A stretch of DNA of 64,000 bases from Chionoecetes opilio (taxonomy: Eukaryota; Arthropoda; Malacostraca; Decapoda; Majidae). The stretch spans positions 234,343 to 298,342 of the forward strand of contig JACEEZ010021769.1 in NCBI GenBank assembly GCA_016584305.1, read 5' to 3'. A program made the position numbers and the translations under genes. A model generated the notes under the pieces. The model was not told the origin of the DNA. It did no database searches and saw only the letters and a program-made list of their open reading frames with translations. Below, piece after piece: positions 1-11,805 of this stretch. How positions within the stretch are numbered: the stretch's first letter is position 1; the number at the start of each line of letters is the position of its first letter.

Positions 1-150
1 TTTGTTGGATTCGTTAGGATGTCTACTTTATGAAAATGATGTTTTACAGTCAGATTCTAATTAAAATGACCATTTAACCCATTTAACCCATACAAAAATT
101 GAGAATGTTGGAATATCTTAAAAATTGTTTTTTTGGCACTTACAAAGATT
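1..150. repeat. Inverted-repeat arm, partner of 17,247-17,396
   Basis: About 145 bases at the window start reappear reverse-complemented near 17,247-17,396, with only scattered differences. Shared landmarks are 'ggattcgttaggatgtct', 'ccatttaacccattt' and 'ggcacttacaaagatt'. The arms are 17.1 kb apart and enclose the BEL/Pao element and its nested insertions. They could be the ends of one large composite element or two copies of a dispersed repeat. The left arm may extend beyond the window. No protein is supported in it. Confidence 0.75.
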
Positions 151-261
151 ACTTACAGTATTTTACAACCATCATGTCCGTATCATCTCCGACTTCATCT
201 CCATTTGCCCCCTCACGTATCCGGCCGATTCGCACATTCTCCACCACAGGAAAAAATGTCA

Positions 262-640
262 ATGCACTCAATAAGCCCGGGTCACTTGGGGCGGAAAAAA
301 GGCTTTCGCTTCACCTTAGGTGAAGAAGTATTTTGAGGGTCTTATCCTAAGCTTTTTGTGCCGCTAAATCCGAAATCGTAGTTGGGTCACTCGTTAGGGG
401 TAAGTTTTCGCGCAATTTGCAATTTGGCAATTTGGCAATAAATTGGCAATTACAAATTGCAGAATGAGAACCAGACGTCGTAGAGCCCTCGTTTTGGACT
501 CAAATTGAAGCTTATTAAGATGCATAAAATGTTATTGATAATCCGTGGTTGTATCTGTTTCGGATTACTGATCTATAATGGAAATTAGAGATAAGTGGAA
601 AAAAATTGGAAAAATATAAAAGGAATAATTTTGGCCTTAA
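262..640. repeat. Left terminal inverted repeat of the 3.6-kb element
   Basis: This arm is inverted relative to 3,500-3,872. Its outermost ~90 bases occur a third time, inverted, at 783-876. The sequence 262-876 is therefore also a small foldback unit of about 615 bases by itself. Confidence 0.75.
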
Positions 641-782
641 AGCCTGATTCTTAATAATTAAAAACTAAATTTTAATTAGTAAAAAAAGAAAAATAACAAC
701 AATTGTTCTTAGGAACATTTAATTAACGAATTTGTGCAAGGGTGGGTACAATTATTGCGTAAAACAGGGTATTTCAACTGAA

Positions 783-876
783 AATGCTTAGGATAAGACC
801 CTCAAAATATTTCCTTCACCTAAGGTAAAAGCGAAAGCCTTTTTTCCGCCCGAATGACCCGAGTATTAATCCAGAA
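783..876. repeat. Third, internal inverted copy of the terminal motif
   Basis: This is the reverse complement of about 262-350, including 'aaaaaaggctttcgctt', 'accttaggtgaag' and 'gagggtcttatcctaagc'. Together with the left arm it forms a short stem-loop-like unit. This suggests that a solo foldback copy sits inside, or was duplicated from, the larger element's end. Confidence 0.8.
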
Positions 877-999
877 CACAAAATTTCAAACAACGAAACC
901 GAGTCTCCTCCGCGTATTTTTGGAAAATAACAATTAGAACACAAAAAAATCCCTTACTTGCGATAGCGAGCGTTCCACAAGTTGAAAAAAATCGAATAT

Positions 1000-3290
1000 C
1001 TAGTCGTCTACGCCATCGACGTCCTCATGCCCATCTTCCCTCGTCGTTGATGCACATCTCGGGGGAGCAATCGCAAAGCCCCCAAACAAGGAGTCTGCAG
1101 GCGTTGACAGCGGCAGCGATTGGTCGAGCAGTTCGTCTTGCATCCGCACTGCATCCCATCCATGATACTTTGCGGGGCGGGAGGCAGGGTGGAAGGATTT
1201 GGCGCCAGGTTTGGTCCGTAGCCGTACTTGGTCGGGTCGAGGGTCACCAAATCCTTCTTTACAGCCCCTCCCAGACACGGCCTGTAAGCTGGGCTCGCAT
1301 AATGTGCTGGGTGGTGGCGTTGACTGTCGAGGGGCCAGTGCTGCTCCAACCTTCTTCTTCTGAAGTGCCGTCCACCTCGCCTGCGGCAGAGAGCAGGGAT
1401 ATCCGTAAATTCTGCTCACGAATCGGCACAGCACGTCCAGGCTCTCTTGCGTCAGCGGAACAGGGCTTCGGAGTGTACCCAAAGCGTCGAGGGTTGCCTG
1501 GTCGGCCGCCTGGAACACAGGCCAAGCTTGCAACTTGCCTTTCCTGAAAGGGCGCAAGTGGTGTCGCAACCAGTCAGAGCATGGAAGGACGTGATCACAT
1601 CCGCGTGAGAGCCCAGTTCATCGTGGATGAGCTGAAAAGTTGAAAACGTCTTGCCAAGCTGGAGGCACGTGTTGGGAGGTATCTTGGGGAAGTGTCGGAG
1701 GAGGAGGACGAGGACGTCGTGTCCGGAAAAAACTACGGTGCCTCCAAAATCTTTTGTCGAGCATGGAGAGATGATATATCATCTTAGTGTCCGCTTTTCC
1801 CCTTGTTCTGAAGCGAAATTGGCTCCGTCCGGGCCAGAAGTTGCCCCGGCTTTTGTCGCGCCACACGCAGACGACGCGTAATCCCCATGAATGGTGCTGG
1901 ATTTGGGAGGCAATGAAGAGGTCATAGCAGTCTTGTTGCTTTTGGGGACAAGATGTTAGCCATGGTCATTCCAGCTTTGATCCTCGTCGTGCTTGGATGT
2001 CGATACGTATCCTCCACCTCGGGCTCGCTGTTCCCTCGTCTTGTCTTTGAGGGCGCGCCGATGTCGTACCTGTCAAAGACAAGGTGCAACTCCCCGTAGC
2101 CAACACCCAGTTTTGGGGAACTCTCTGCAGGAGGGATCCAACCAGGTCCTTAAAGTTTGCTGAGCCGGAAACGGGTGCGCTGAAGGATAGCCATCCCCTC
2201 GAGGACCAGCACGCGAGAGGATGAAGGGGTTTGCGAGGGCCGTGGAGACCGCCGCGTTCATCTTCTCCGAACCCTGGAAAGGCACTTTTTGTCGTGACCC
2301 GCGGGGGGCCTTGGTCGTCAAAAAGGGCAAGAGGGAACAGGGAGAGCTCATAGTTGGAGATGATGGTCGAAGGTCCAACTGCTGTCGAGTTGGAGGGCGA
2401 GCAGCAGGGGCCGAGTGAAGTCTGAGGATCCCGTGACAATCACCTGCTTCCCTCCGATTGAACTTTGGCTTTCTGCCCAGCGTTTTGAATGTATTGGTAG
2501 GGTGGGCGATGCAGGACCTCCCATGGACTTTGCTGCGCAGTCCTGATCCTTCCTCTTCGTACTTCAAGAGAGCTTCCTTGCCAGTCTCCTCGATTCTTGT
2601 CAGTGCGTCCACCATCTTATCTGGAACAACCTTGCGGGAAAAGGGCGGTGGTGATTGGGCTTTCTCGCGAGTGAAGGGTTTTTGCTGGCGAAGAAGACCA
2701 GCAACCTCTTTGGTCATCTCGTGTGTCTTCTTCGTGACCGCTGGGCTGTCCTTGTGTGCTTTGATGCCGTAGCAGAACTTCCGAATGATTTGGCCTTGAT
2801 TGCCAAGAGTTCGTCTTGGATCAAGAAGAACTTGGTCCTCGTCGGGGATTTTTCGTGATCCCTACAAGCCCCACCGTCACCTTTCAGAGTCCGGTTCACC
2901 TGTTCCAAGGCATGGTCGCAGCCAAGGGGCGTGAAAGGTACCAACGCCTTACGGACGACCCAGTGTTTCTCCAAGTACGTCCACGCTCTTGGATTCTTGA
3001 GGCGGAGGTCTGCATCATGGGCCACGTAAACCGGGGACGAACCGGGCGTAGAGCTTCGATTCATGGCGAAGAAGAACGGTCCGAAATCCTCCAACGTCTT
3101 CAGGTGCAGGCCCAGTCAATCGTCCCTTCTAGAGGCCCCCGTGGGCCTCTACGGATTCGCCTTTCGAAGCCCACTTGGCCAGCATACTCAAACATCCTCC
3201 TTGGGCGTCCGAGGTCGAAGGACCACATCTCGTTAGTTGCACCGCAAATGACACACGATTTCATTTCGAGACCTGGGAAGGGAAAAAGTG
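1000..3290 (-). pseudogene. Broken transposon-type gene ending in a cysteine cluster
   Basis: This minus-strand coding region is split over several frames, so it is not a single ORF. Near the 5' part (about 3,094-2,750) one frame has 'PVYVAHDADLR' followed by 'GCDHALEQVNR' and a segment ending 'FFLIQDELLAIKAK'. The C-terminal part (1,349-1,050) has 'LPPAPQSIMDGMQ', then CxCKxxCxxxRCxC spacing. A one-base shift near the G run around 1,075 continues this into 'LCDCSPEMC'. Multi-copy proteins with this order (conserved body, cysteine-cluster C-terminus) are common in invertebrate genomes and behave as TE genes; their biochemical function is not known to me. The gene at 32,335-33,376 has the same kind of C-terminal cluster. 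The strand and family type are fairly secure, but exon or frame boundaries are not. Confidence 0.5.
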
Positions 3291-3499
3291 CGATATAATA
3301 AATGAATTTATTTTATTTACGGGTTTAAAAGCTAATTTCTAAAATTATGCCATGAAATTTTTACATTTATTTGCGAAATTTCATTACCGATGTCATAAAA
3401 TACGACCATGAGGGGACAGTCCCGAGAAAAGTTACCATTTTCTATTATCAGACGTAGTGCCTTTTATGAAACAGATACAGCAGAAAAAATTTTATGACT

Positions 3500-3872
3500 T
3501 TTTATGTGAAATTAAGGCCAAAATTATTCCTTTTATATTTTTTTCCATTTTTTCCACTTATCTCTAATTTACATTATAGTTCAGTAATGCGAACAGATAC
3601 AACCACGGGGTACTTAATAACCTTTTTATGCACTCTTAATAACTTCAATTTGAGTCCAAACGAGGTCTCTACGACGTCTGGTTCTCTTCTGCAATTGTAA
3701 TTGCCAATTTTATTGCCAAATTGCCAAATTGCAAATTGGTGCGAAAAATTACCGCTAACGAGTGACCCAATACGATTTTCGGATTCAGCGGCACAAAATG
3801 CTTAGGGTAAAACCCTCAAAAAACTTCCTTTCACCAAATTTTAAGCAAATCGCCCAAAGGGACCCTACTAAA
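3500..3872. repeat. Right terminal inverted repeat of the 3.6-kb element
   Basis: This is the inverted copy of 262-640. From about base 3,780 outward it carries extra bases in homopolymers (for example 'accctcaaaaaacttcc' against 'accctcaaaatatttcc' at 799-815). That marks the start of the low-quality stretch. Confidence 0.7.
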
Positions 3873-6800
3873 AAGTCCAGAAATGACACCCTTGGCTTTT
3901 TTTGGTCCGCGACAACCTTTGCCCGTGTGTTAGGAAAAATTTGGTTTAGGTTTTCAAACCTCTGTGGTGCCGTTTCCCTTTTTTGGACGCAGTTCACCCT
4001 TTGGGCCATTCCCCAATCCCAAACCCAGGGGCCAATTTGGGTTCTTTTCTAAAGGTTTCGATGGGGACTCTGACACCACACTGCTACTTGGTTTTTGGGC
4101 CCCCCAATACATGTTGTTCGAAACCATTTTTTGGTGGCAGTAAGGTTTTCGGGCTTATCATTTGTGGTGGCGAGTACGAAACGAACTCTTTTCAGTGAAC
4201 TGAGTTTTTTTGGGTTTTTTTTACCAGCGGGAAAAGGGAAAAAATCGCCTTGGGGGTTTAGGAAAGTAGGCACATCCTGGAATCCCTTAAAGGGCCCTGT
4301 AAGGCATTTTAATTTTTTGGTGAGACAAATATCCCTTTCCCCCTTTTCCAAGTCGTATAGAGCACTTGTCGGGTCACCCTGACAGAGAAAACACGGTGGT
4401 AATGCTTGCATGGGGGCTTTCCCCGATTTTGGGTACTGAAGGGTGAACATATAAATCTTTTCCTTTTGAGACAAATTTTCCCCTGAGTCCCCATTTTTCA
4501 TAATCCCTTCTGGGCCCAGTGCCCCCCTGCTCCAGAAATACACCAACAAAAAGAGGACATCCGGGTCGTAAAACCCCGAATGATTACCCTTTGGGTGGTC
4601 TCCCGATAACTGATTGCATGAAATACCAGACGAGTGTCCGCCCCCTCTTGTGGGCTGACAACCCCTAAGAGGACCCACCCATTTTAATTCAGAACTTTAA
4701 ACCCTTCTCCATCTTAAAATCCACCGGCCGTACTCCCGATTTCTCGGGCCGGGCAGGGACCCTTGCCCATTGCCCCAAAAATGTACTACAGATAAATTAA
4801 CCCTAAACTACCCTTTGGGTTGGGTACTGGTTTTGGGGAAAGTTCCTGTATTTGGGGGAACGCCCCTTTTTCCCTTGTATCTGGTTTTGAATCCGGAATC
4901 CATTTTTTCCTTTCTGTGTCGTTCATTTCGATTTAATTGCTGTTCTTGTCCCCCCGGGTCAAAGACCAACGTCAAAAAACGTAATGGGGGGGAACCCAAA
5001 TGGCCTGTTTTTCAAAAGACGCAAAAAATTCGGTCCAAAACCCACCTTCCAAATCATTGAAAGCTTGAAATGTTTCCCCTTTTCAGGGCCTGCCCAAATT
5101 GCCATCCCAATCAATGAGGTATCCCGCAGACTGCGAGGGACGTGGGGGAATTCGGGACTAGGAAGGAAAAAGAGTTTCACCCGTATTTGTTTTCCAGCTT
5201 TTGGCAAGATCGGGCTTTTTTTGGGCTTCCTCATCGAACCATGGGTCGGGGAAACATTGAAGGGGGAAACAGCGGGCCAATTCGTGGGAGAGGACCTTGC
5301 GCATATCCACATCCCCGGTTTTTGGACACTGCAAGCATTTTTCGAAGAAAACCCGTACGACATTATCTTCCCTTCCTTATCACGGAAAGCCCCTTCCTAA
5401 ATAGCAAAAAAACGTTTTGACTACTGTTTGGGAATTGGACCCCAAAAATTTCCCTTTTTTTCGTCCCCAAGCCTTTCTTTCGTGAACTGATTGAACTTTT
5501 TCCCGGGCCCCTTTTGTGGCACCCCCCTTCATGGGGAAACGCTTCGACTTTTTCCTGATGCCCCCTGCCCAAATATTTATATAACGAGGGAGGTTGCCAC
5601 ATTTTCCCGGGTTCAAATGGATTTTGGGCATTTTTCCCTTATGTTTCCCTTGATGACTTTCCCATCATTCGGGCCCTTTTGGTCACTCGACCCAGGGTCC
5701 AAGTTCTTCATGTGTATTTTTGGCCCTTTGGGGGTGTACACATTTTTTTAAAATCTTTCTGCGTATTCCCCGGTTATGTGGCGGGTCAGCAGCCGCGAAC
5801 TAAGGTTTCCTTTCCCTCAGGTGAAACCCGATGACACCCCCTTGGTTTTTGGGCCTCGCGTTTGATACTCTGTTCGAGAGCCTGACCCGTAGGAACGCAG
5901 TTGAAAGCCCTTTTTGGGGCGTTTTCAAAACGAAACCCCCCTTCCGACATATGCTAAAAACATTCGGCAGCTGACCCCTCCAAGGGGGCGCTTTTTCCGA
6001 AACAAAAGGGGGGGTTTTATCGTGCATAGTTGCGCGGCCTGCCAAGGAAGAAGTAGGGGTATGACTTAAAGGACGGCGGAAAGGTGCTTTTAAAAATTTC
6101 ACCCTCAGGGGCCCTGCCCGAAGTAACTTCAAGGGGGTGTCACCAGAATCCAAAAAGGCAAACCAAAAAGGAATGTTGCTGATTTTTTCTTTCCTGGGTC
6201 TTTGAATTTCTTCTTTTGTACTGAGAAGGGGAGGATGACAACCCGTTTTTCCCAATCTCCTGACACCAGCGTACAGGCTTCCGGGGATTCATTTTGAAGG
6301 TATTTTTAGATCTGCAATTAAGTGCGTGGTCTCATCTCCAACCAGGCAACTTGTTTTTTTTGCAAAGGTTTCGGCAGTGATAGAGAAAAGGGGAAACAGG
6401 GGTTTCCCGTGTACCAGTCTGATTCCTTTTAGACCTCTGGCAAAACTGTTTCCCTTGCCAACATCAAAACTAAAGGGAAACGTAGGGAGCATACACTTGG
6501 GTACTGCCCAGCGGGTTGTGGAGCCCACCACCCCAAAACAGCTTCCCTACACTGGCTAGAAAGCCATAGTGAGATGCATCCCCCCAAAAGCCCCATCGCC
6601 CACTCACCACCCAAAGGGGATCGGCCCTCAGCCCCAGAGAATCTGTTAAACCCCCTTGCTATATATTGCCGGGTCAGCGTGCCCGAACATTTCTTTCCCA
6701 CTGTTTTGGAAATTTTAAAACCAAATTTTCCCAGCAAAGCCCGTGTAGATCGTAGAGAAGTAAGAGGGGGGCGAAATTTAATGAATGGGAGTCCCTTTAT

Positions 6801-8612
6801 TCGGGGTCAGGGGAAATTTTCTCTCTCGCAACTAGATAATTGAATCCCCCCCCAAAAGCCGGAATACGTGGGGTTTTCGGGGGGATTTGCGGGGGCCCCA
6901 TTTCCCAAATCAAGTCTTTTAGTCCCCACATCACCGCAGACTTATCCAGTTTTTTGGGATTTCCCCAAAATTTCACACATGGGTTTTGGTTTTAAAATGG
7001 GGTTTGTTGTAGCGTTTGATTTCCTCCTCATCACAGCCCCGGGGAAACTAGGGTTTTTTGGTTTGATCTTGGAATGCCCGATAATTTTTTCTGGCCTAGA
7101 AGACCCTTTTATACAACACCACAGCCATTGAAAAGTGTGTGTTTGTCCGGGCTATTGTTTTGTTTATTTCGATCGAAATTGGGCAATTGCGGGATCAACA
7201 GTGGTCTTAATAAAATTCTAGGATCATAGACGAATTTCACGTGGTATAAAGACCCTCAGCTTGGTTGGGAAAACTGGTCCAAAGCAATGGCCCTGAGAAT
7301 CACGCACTTAAACATAAGGTATGCGTGGGCCAAGAGAGGGCAGGGGCATCTATCGGTTTTTGACTACCATGGTCGTGGTGCAGCTTGACACCTAAACCAA
7401 AGGTTTTTTGGGGGAGGATTTTACAAACTAGAGAAATCATGTTGTGAATATTGCAAGAACTTTTCATTCAAAAGTTTTTCCCCTGTGATCTCGGATTCAA
7501 AAGTTGTAGCGCTGTCAAAAATCTTTTTTTTTTAAGTACACCATGCAACGAAAATCATACAAAGGATTCGGAAAAAAAGGGCCTTGCCTTTTTTTTTTCC
7601 ATATTCCCCCTAGAATTTATAAACGTTCCCGATTGAAATGTAAAAATCACCGATAATTTCCTGATGAACCACTGCCTTTTTGCAAGACAACAGCGTCCTC
7701 TTCTGAAATTTACATCATCAGAGGATTCGAGTTTTACATTCCCCCAATTTCATTTAATGCACTTTTAGCCCCACAAACGTGTTTCCCAAAGGCCCGGCAA
7801 CGTGATATCCCCTGACAAAACAAGATAGGGTTCCCAAATTGGACGATGAATGAAAATTTCCCGTTCCCCCCAAATGCCCTTTTGTAAAATTTTTCCCCTT
7901 TAAACCCAGGAGTACAAGGGCCCCGTTGGTTTTTAGAAATTGACCCCGGGTGATTTTAGCGACCAATCGGTTTTATTCAGGGGCAGAAAAAAGGTTGTGA
8001 TAGAGATGGTTTGGACAGGACAATCTTTTCAAAACTCCTTACACCAAAATTTTGAAAGGGACACGCATTGTCAGGGTTTATCAACCTTTGCCCTAGCACT
8101 AGCAGCTTTAAATTTGGGAAACGGGGATGTAATGCGAATACAAGAGCGATGATATTTTTCTTCCCTTGCAAAAAAAATCAGTGTTTTACAGCATTCGCAT
8201 TTGAATTCATAGCGTTTTTTCTGAATGGCCCGCTCCCAAACACCCCTTTTTTCCCTTTGGTGGACCCCGTCCCAGTTGAGACGTTCGACAGTTTCTCCTT
8301 CCAGCTATGTGATTTCCCAATGAAAAAGCCTGACGAATGTCAAATTGCGATGTTCATATTTGCCGGGACGAACAGTCCAAACCCTAGGGGCCCCCTACCT
8401 GTTGCGCCATCGTCAGCGTCAGCACATGACCAGTGTTTCTTTGGGCTATCTGGGTATTCCCCCTTGTTCGTATAATTTGCTTTTGCACTTTTGGTGGAAT
8501 TTTATAACAGTTTTTTTCCCTTTTTTTTAGGGTGTCTTTTTCACTGGGAAAAAGCCCATCATAGACACCATTTTACGAAATTCGGCAGCTTTCCCGAAAA
8601 GGATTTCAATCC
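3873..8612. other. 4.7 kb without recognisable genes; homopolymer-inflated sequence
   Basis: I recognise no protein domain, TIR or RNA gene here. Short ORFs occur on both strands, but their translations look like low-complexity reading of stretched G, C, A and T runs. The adjoining left LTR (8,613-9,364) shows the same inflation when compared with its cleaner partner at 16,279-16,950. The whole stretch is therefore probably a poorly polished consensus in which real ORFs would be broken. A degenerate element may lie hidden here. Confidence 0.5.
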
Positions 8613-9364
8613 TGTAGAAATTTATGCTACAAACTATTTAATTTTTAAAATCCCTTTCCTAATCAAAAACCCGTGTTCTATCGCATGGACACATTTCCCA
8701 GCCAATCAAATAACTAGGAAATTATCGGGGATAGTAGGGTTTTTAAAGCGGATCCCGGGTTTTTATTAATACTGCAATGGGCTTGGGGATCCGATTTGGT
8801 CGCCCGTTTTTAGGGCCGCCCGTGTATGGGGCAGAAACGGTGGGCTGGAGGTTGGTTGTTATCCCAGACGTCAAACGGTTAAACACACCAATAACTTTAC
8901 GCGGCAATTTTTTCAGTGTGGGTTTATTTCTTAAAAACTGTCCCCTTTTAATTTAAACTATATGTACAAAGAGTCTATATACATTCTTTTAATGTAACAA
9001 AAAAATCAAAGAGATTTTAAATCTCACGGGAACCCGGAAAAGGGCTGACTTCCCCCTGAGTTCCCGCAGGGGCCCCCCCAAATTTCGTGTCACCCTTTTG
9101 GTACGAGCAGGTGGGCCGGGGCCCCGATTGGTACAAATTTAAAGTACGGCAAACCCATGAGCGGCGCTCCAAAATTTAAAGGGGCTAATTAGAAAGTGCC
9201 CAATGCTTAAAATTCTGGGGAATGTTCAATTTTCTAAACCCCCACTTATCCTTACTCAAAAAACCTTAAATTTTCCCATTTCCATTATAATTATATATAT
9301 ACTCCCTATACCCCCTATCACGAGCCCGGGAAAAAACTTTACTCCAAAAAGGGGGGGGGGGACA
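8613..9364 (-). repeat. 3' LTR of the BEL/Pao element
   Basis: This LTR aligns along its length with 13,688-13,765 plus 16,279-16,950. Shared landmarks are 'gaaatttatgctacaaac', 'ctatcgcat', 'ggtgggctggaggttggt', 'gtacaaagagtctatata' and 'ccctatcacgag' before a G run. In element orientation it starts with TGT plus a C run and ends near 'aaatttca'. The copy has many extra bases in homopolymers relative to its partner. Confidence 0.85.
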
Positions 9365-9380
9365 AAACCCCCACCCCTAC
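9365..9380 (-). other. Polypurine tract candidate of the BEL/Pao element
   Basis: On the minus strand the bases directly upstream of the 3' LTR read GGTAGGGGTGGGGG followed by TTT. This is the expected position and composition for the primer of plus-strand DNA synthesis. The sequence shows the position and purine run; the function is inferred. Confidence 0.5.
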
Positions 9381-9599
9381 CAATTACGAGAAAGGGGGGT
9401 TTTAGGATAATTTCCACCCGGGGGGGCCGGCGAAAAAAGAAGTTACGCTTCATGTACATCAAACCCCCGGGGCCCCATAGCGCCCGGAACATCTCCCAAA
9501 ACTGGTTTTGGCACTGTGGTCCCCTTTTGCTATTTTAAAATTAAAAAGCTCTGATAGAGGTACCCGTGAATAGCGGGCATATACCCTTTATTTGGGGGG

Positions 9600-10389
9600 G
9601 GGAGTTATCTCCTGATGTTTTAGTATCCCCAGTATAGTCATCACCATTGACCTCAAATGGGTTTTTGGGTTCTTTTTTCAGCGGGAAGTTCAGGGGGACC
9701 TAGATAGGAGACTAGTCTACACTCAGATCTATTAAATTTAATGAGAGATTTGAGGTAATATTTGACTGCCTGTCTACCATGATTTATCCAAAAATTACAC
9801 CTGATATCGGCTAATATTGTAGCCATTCCGCCATGTACTGAGTTCCTATGATATTCTTCCACCAACAATTTAGTAAGATGATGGCATTTGGGAATTAGTA
9901 TGGGATGGCAGGTTTTATTTGGAAAGATCAGCTTGAAAATTTCGACCTCGACACCTAATACCCTCATGATCAAGGAACAGACCTATTATGGTCAATTTGT
10001 TCCTATGGGGGCTGGCTGAAGCCAATAGCTGATATTCCTCAGGAAATACCTGCTTCTGTATTGTTCTGATCCAAAACTTCAAAGGATCAGAGCTATCCCT
10101 TTTATTAACCTTGCAGGGAATATTAACCTTGCAGGGAGTATTAACCCTGCAGGGAATATTAACCTTGCAGGGAGTATCAACCTTGCAGGGAGTATTAACC
10201 CTGCAGGGAATATTGCTCAACAAGGAAAATCTTTCTATGTCTATCACAGGATCTGGGATCAATTCAGGTTCCCTTATTATATCTTCAGATATGTCTGACT
10301 GAGTGGAAACCATATTAGGATTATTATTACACTCTTTCAGCCAGGTAGGGCCTTTAAACCATAATCCTGTATTCAATTTGAGGTTATTA
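9600..10389 (-). pseudogene. BEL/Pao pol remnant: pre-integrase linker and integrase N-terminal region
   Basis: The minus-strand translation begins with the 'GLWFKGPTWL' segment that precedes integrase in BEL/Pao polyproteins. A six-fold six-residue repeat follows, then 'FLDHEGI' and the H2C2 zinc-binding part ('HHLTKLLVEEYH', 'HGGMATILADIR'). Then come 'PPELPAEK' and 'DDYTG', the beginning of the catalytic core. A one-base frameshift near 9,920 splits it. The DDE core that should follow is absent before the polypurine tract. Removing the Tc1 insertion joins it in frame to the protease ORF. It cannot encode a working integrase. Confidence 0.8.
10103..10213 (-). repeat. 18-bp tandem repeat, six units, in frame in the pol remnant
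   Basis: The unit is close to 'ttaaccttgcagggaata', repeated about six times. On the minus strand each unit encodes six residues of the form N/D-I/T-P-C-K/R-V. Because the period is a multiple of three, the array expands without breaking the frame. It lies between the linker and the integrase zinc domain, an unusual place for a Cys-containing repeat in this family. Confidence 0.9.
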
Positions 10390-11803
10390 CAGTTTGCGTG
10401 GATAATCAGTGCGCGCCTCCGAAAAGGGAATGTTTACACGTATGACGCACCATGTTTATAACAAAATAATGTAGAATATCAACACTTACAATTGTAGTTA
10501 GTATTTCGTTGCGTAGCCCTTCCTCTTGATGACCCTTTGAAGGCGACGTGGTACACTGTCAGCAAGATTTTGAAGGAACTCAGGCTTAAATTCTTCCCAA
10601 CACTTTCGGAGCTCCATTTCAATCTTGGGGAGTGTAGAGGTGTCACGTGAGCGGAGTTTGCCTTTAATGATGGCCCAAAGATTTTCTATGGGTGATATAT
10701 CGGGAGAATTACCTGGCCAGTCATCTATTCTCCCAATCTTGCAGTCATCAAGCCCACTGTATCACATCTCGAGCTGTGTGCAGGATGCTCCATCCTGTTG
10801 GAAAATCTGTGCCTGTGTCTTTTCAAAGCAGGCCTCCAGGTGGTCATTTAAAAGATCAAAATACACCACTTTGTTAACAATTGTGTTCTTTGGGAAAATA
10901 ACTAAGTTCCCAATACCATGAAAAGTAAAGCAACCCCACACCATTAAACTGGGAGGGTGTTTTGTGGTCTTTCGTGTGTAGCGAGGCTCGGTGGGGTCTG
11001 AGCTGGGGCGACGGGACACTTTTGCTGGTCCTCCTCCACTCACACAAAATGTGCTTTCGTCACTCCACAGCACAGCCCGCCACTTGTCGAGAGGCCAATC
11101 TCTGTATTTCTTTGCAAAGTGAAGCCTTTTCTTCCTTTGGCGGTCATTTATCAGTGGCTTATTCCGCGCCCGGTAACACCTGTAGCCAAGGTCACGTTGC
11201 AAAGTTTCCTGTACAGTACGAAGCGAACACATTACCAAGAAGAGTATGATTTTCCTCCTTCAGTTCTCTGGCTGTAAGGCTAGGATTGGCATCAAGCTGT
11301 CGCCTTAACACGCTCCTGGTTCTGTTACACGTTTTTTTTGTTTCCCAGGTTGTTTTTTTGGGAGCGGGAGATTCACCTCTCCGCCAGCCTTAAATCGGCG
11401 GATCAAATTTTGCACTGTTCTAAGCTTTAGTCCTTTAAGCTTGCAAATTTCCTTATTATTGATCCAGCCTTGTAAAGATCAATGATTGCTTGAATCCCTT
11501 GTGCCATCCGTATGTTTTCCACCCATTATGTAATCCAGCAAAAACAGGCAAAAACACGGGATGTAGGTGAACGCTGCAGGCTATAAGCTCAAAATCATGC
11601 AAACTGTCAACCGCCTATGGAGGGAGGAGAGGGAGGGAAACCCTCCCTCCCACACACCGGTGAGTGTGCAAGATGATGTACGTCGCTGTCAGACATACGA
11701 TTCATGCCTTCTGCATTTTTTTATAGCTTGGGAAGCAACTTTAAATCTGCGCGGTAAATCTCGATGAACTAATTCTGGCGTAAAGATCATCCGCGCAAGC
11801 CTG
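10390..11803 (-). mobile_element. Tc1/mariner-type transposon inserted in the BEL ORF
   Basis: The ends read CAGTTTGCGTGGATAATC at left and, on the other strand, CAGGCTTGCGCGGATGATC at right. TA flanks both sides (10,388-10,389 and 11,804-11,805), the canonical Tc1/mariner target duplication. The element is 1,414 bp and carries one transposase pseudogene on the minus strand. Deleting it with one TA rejoins the BEL reading frame exactly (..RGD|NNLK..), so it arrived after the BEL RT region had been lost or together with that allele. Confidence 0.9.
10498..11526 (-). pseudogene. Tc1-type transposase, frameshifted
   Basis: The gene spans about 343 codons, normal for Tc1 transposases. The N-terminal helix-turn-helix part is degraded. 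The catalytic part has 'WSDES' (first Asp), 'FQQDGA' (second Asp) and 'SPDISPIENLW' (third acidic residue, Glu). It ends 'GYATKY' and a stop. At least two single-base frameshifts occur between the second and third catalytic blocks (near 10,770 and 10,750), with more upstream. The start is the ATG of a minus-strand 'MGGK' at 11,526. As it stands it cannot make active enzyme. Confidence 0.9.
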
Positions 11804-11805
11804 TA

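Larger units (their letters stand above)
262..3872 (-). mobile_element. 3.6-kb element with long terminal inverted repeats around a cysteine-cluster gene
   Basis: Bases 262-640 are repeated in inverted orientation at about 3,500-3,872. The shared order is: a tract ending 'ttttgagggt', the motif 'gtgccgcta/gaatccg', 'gggtcactcgttag', repeated 'caatttggcaa', 'ccagacgtcgtaga' and 'ggaataattttggcc'. Between the arms lies a broken minus-strand gene (about 1,000-3,290). The length, long TIRs and a central gene fit a DNA transposon, but no superfamily is assigned. The right arm lies at the edge of the homopolymer-noisy region, which blurs its outer end and hides any target duplication. Confidence 0.55.

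Noticed and set aside
10103..10213. CRISPR-like array
   Set aside because: Units are 18 bp with no spacers and lie in frame inside a retrotransposon ORF in a eukaryotic genome.
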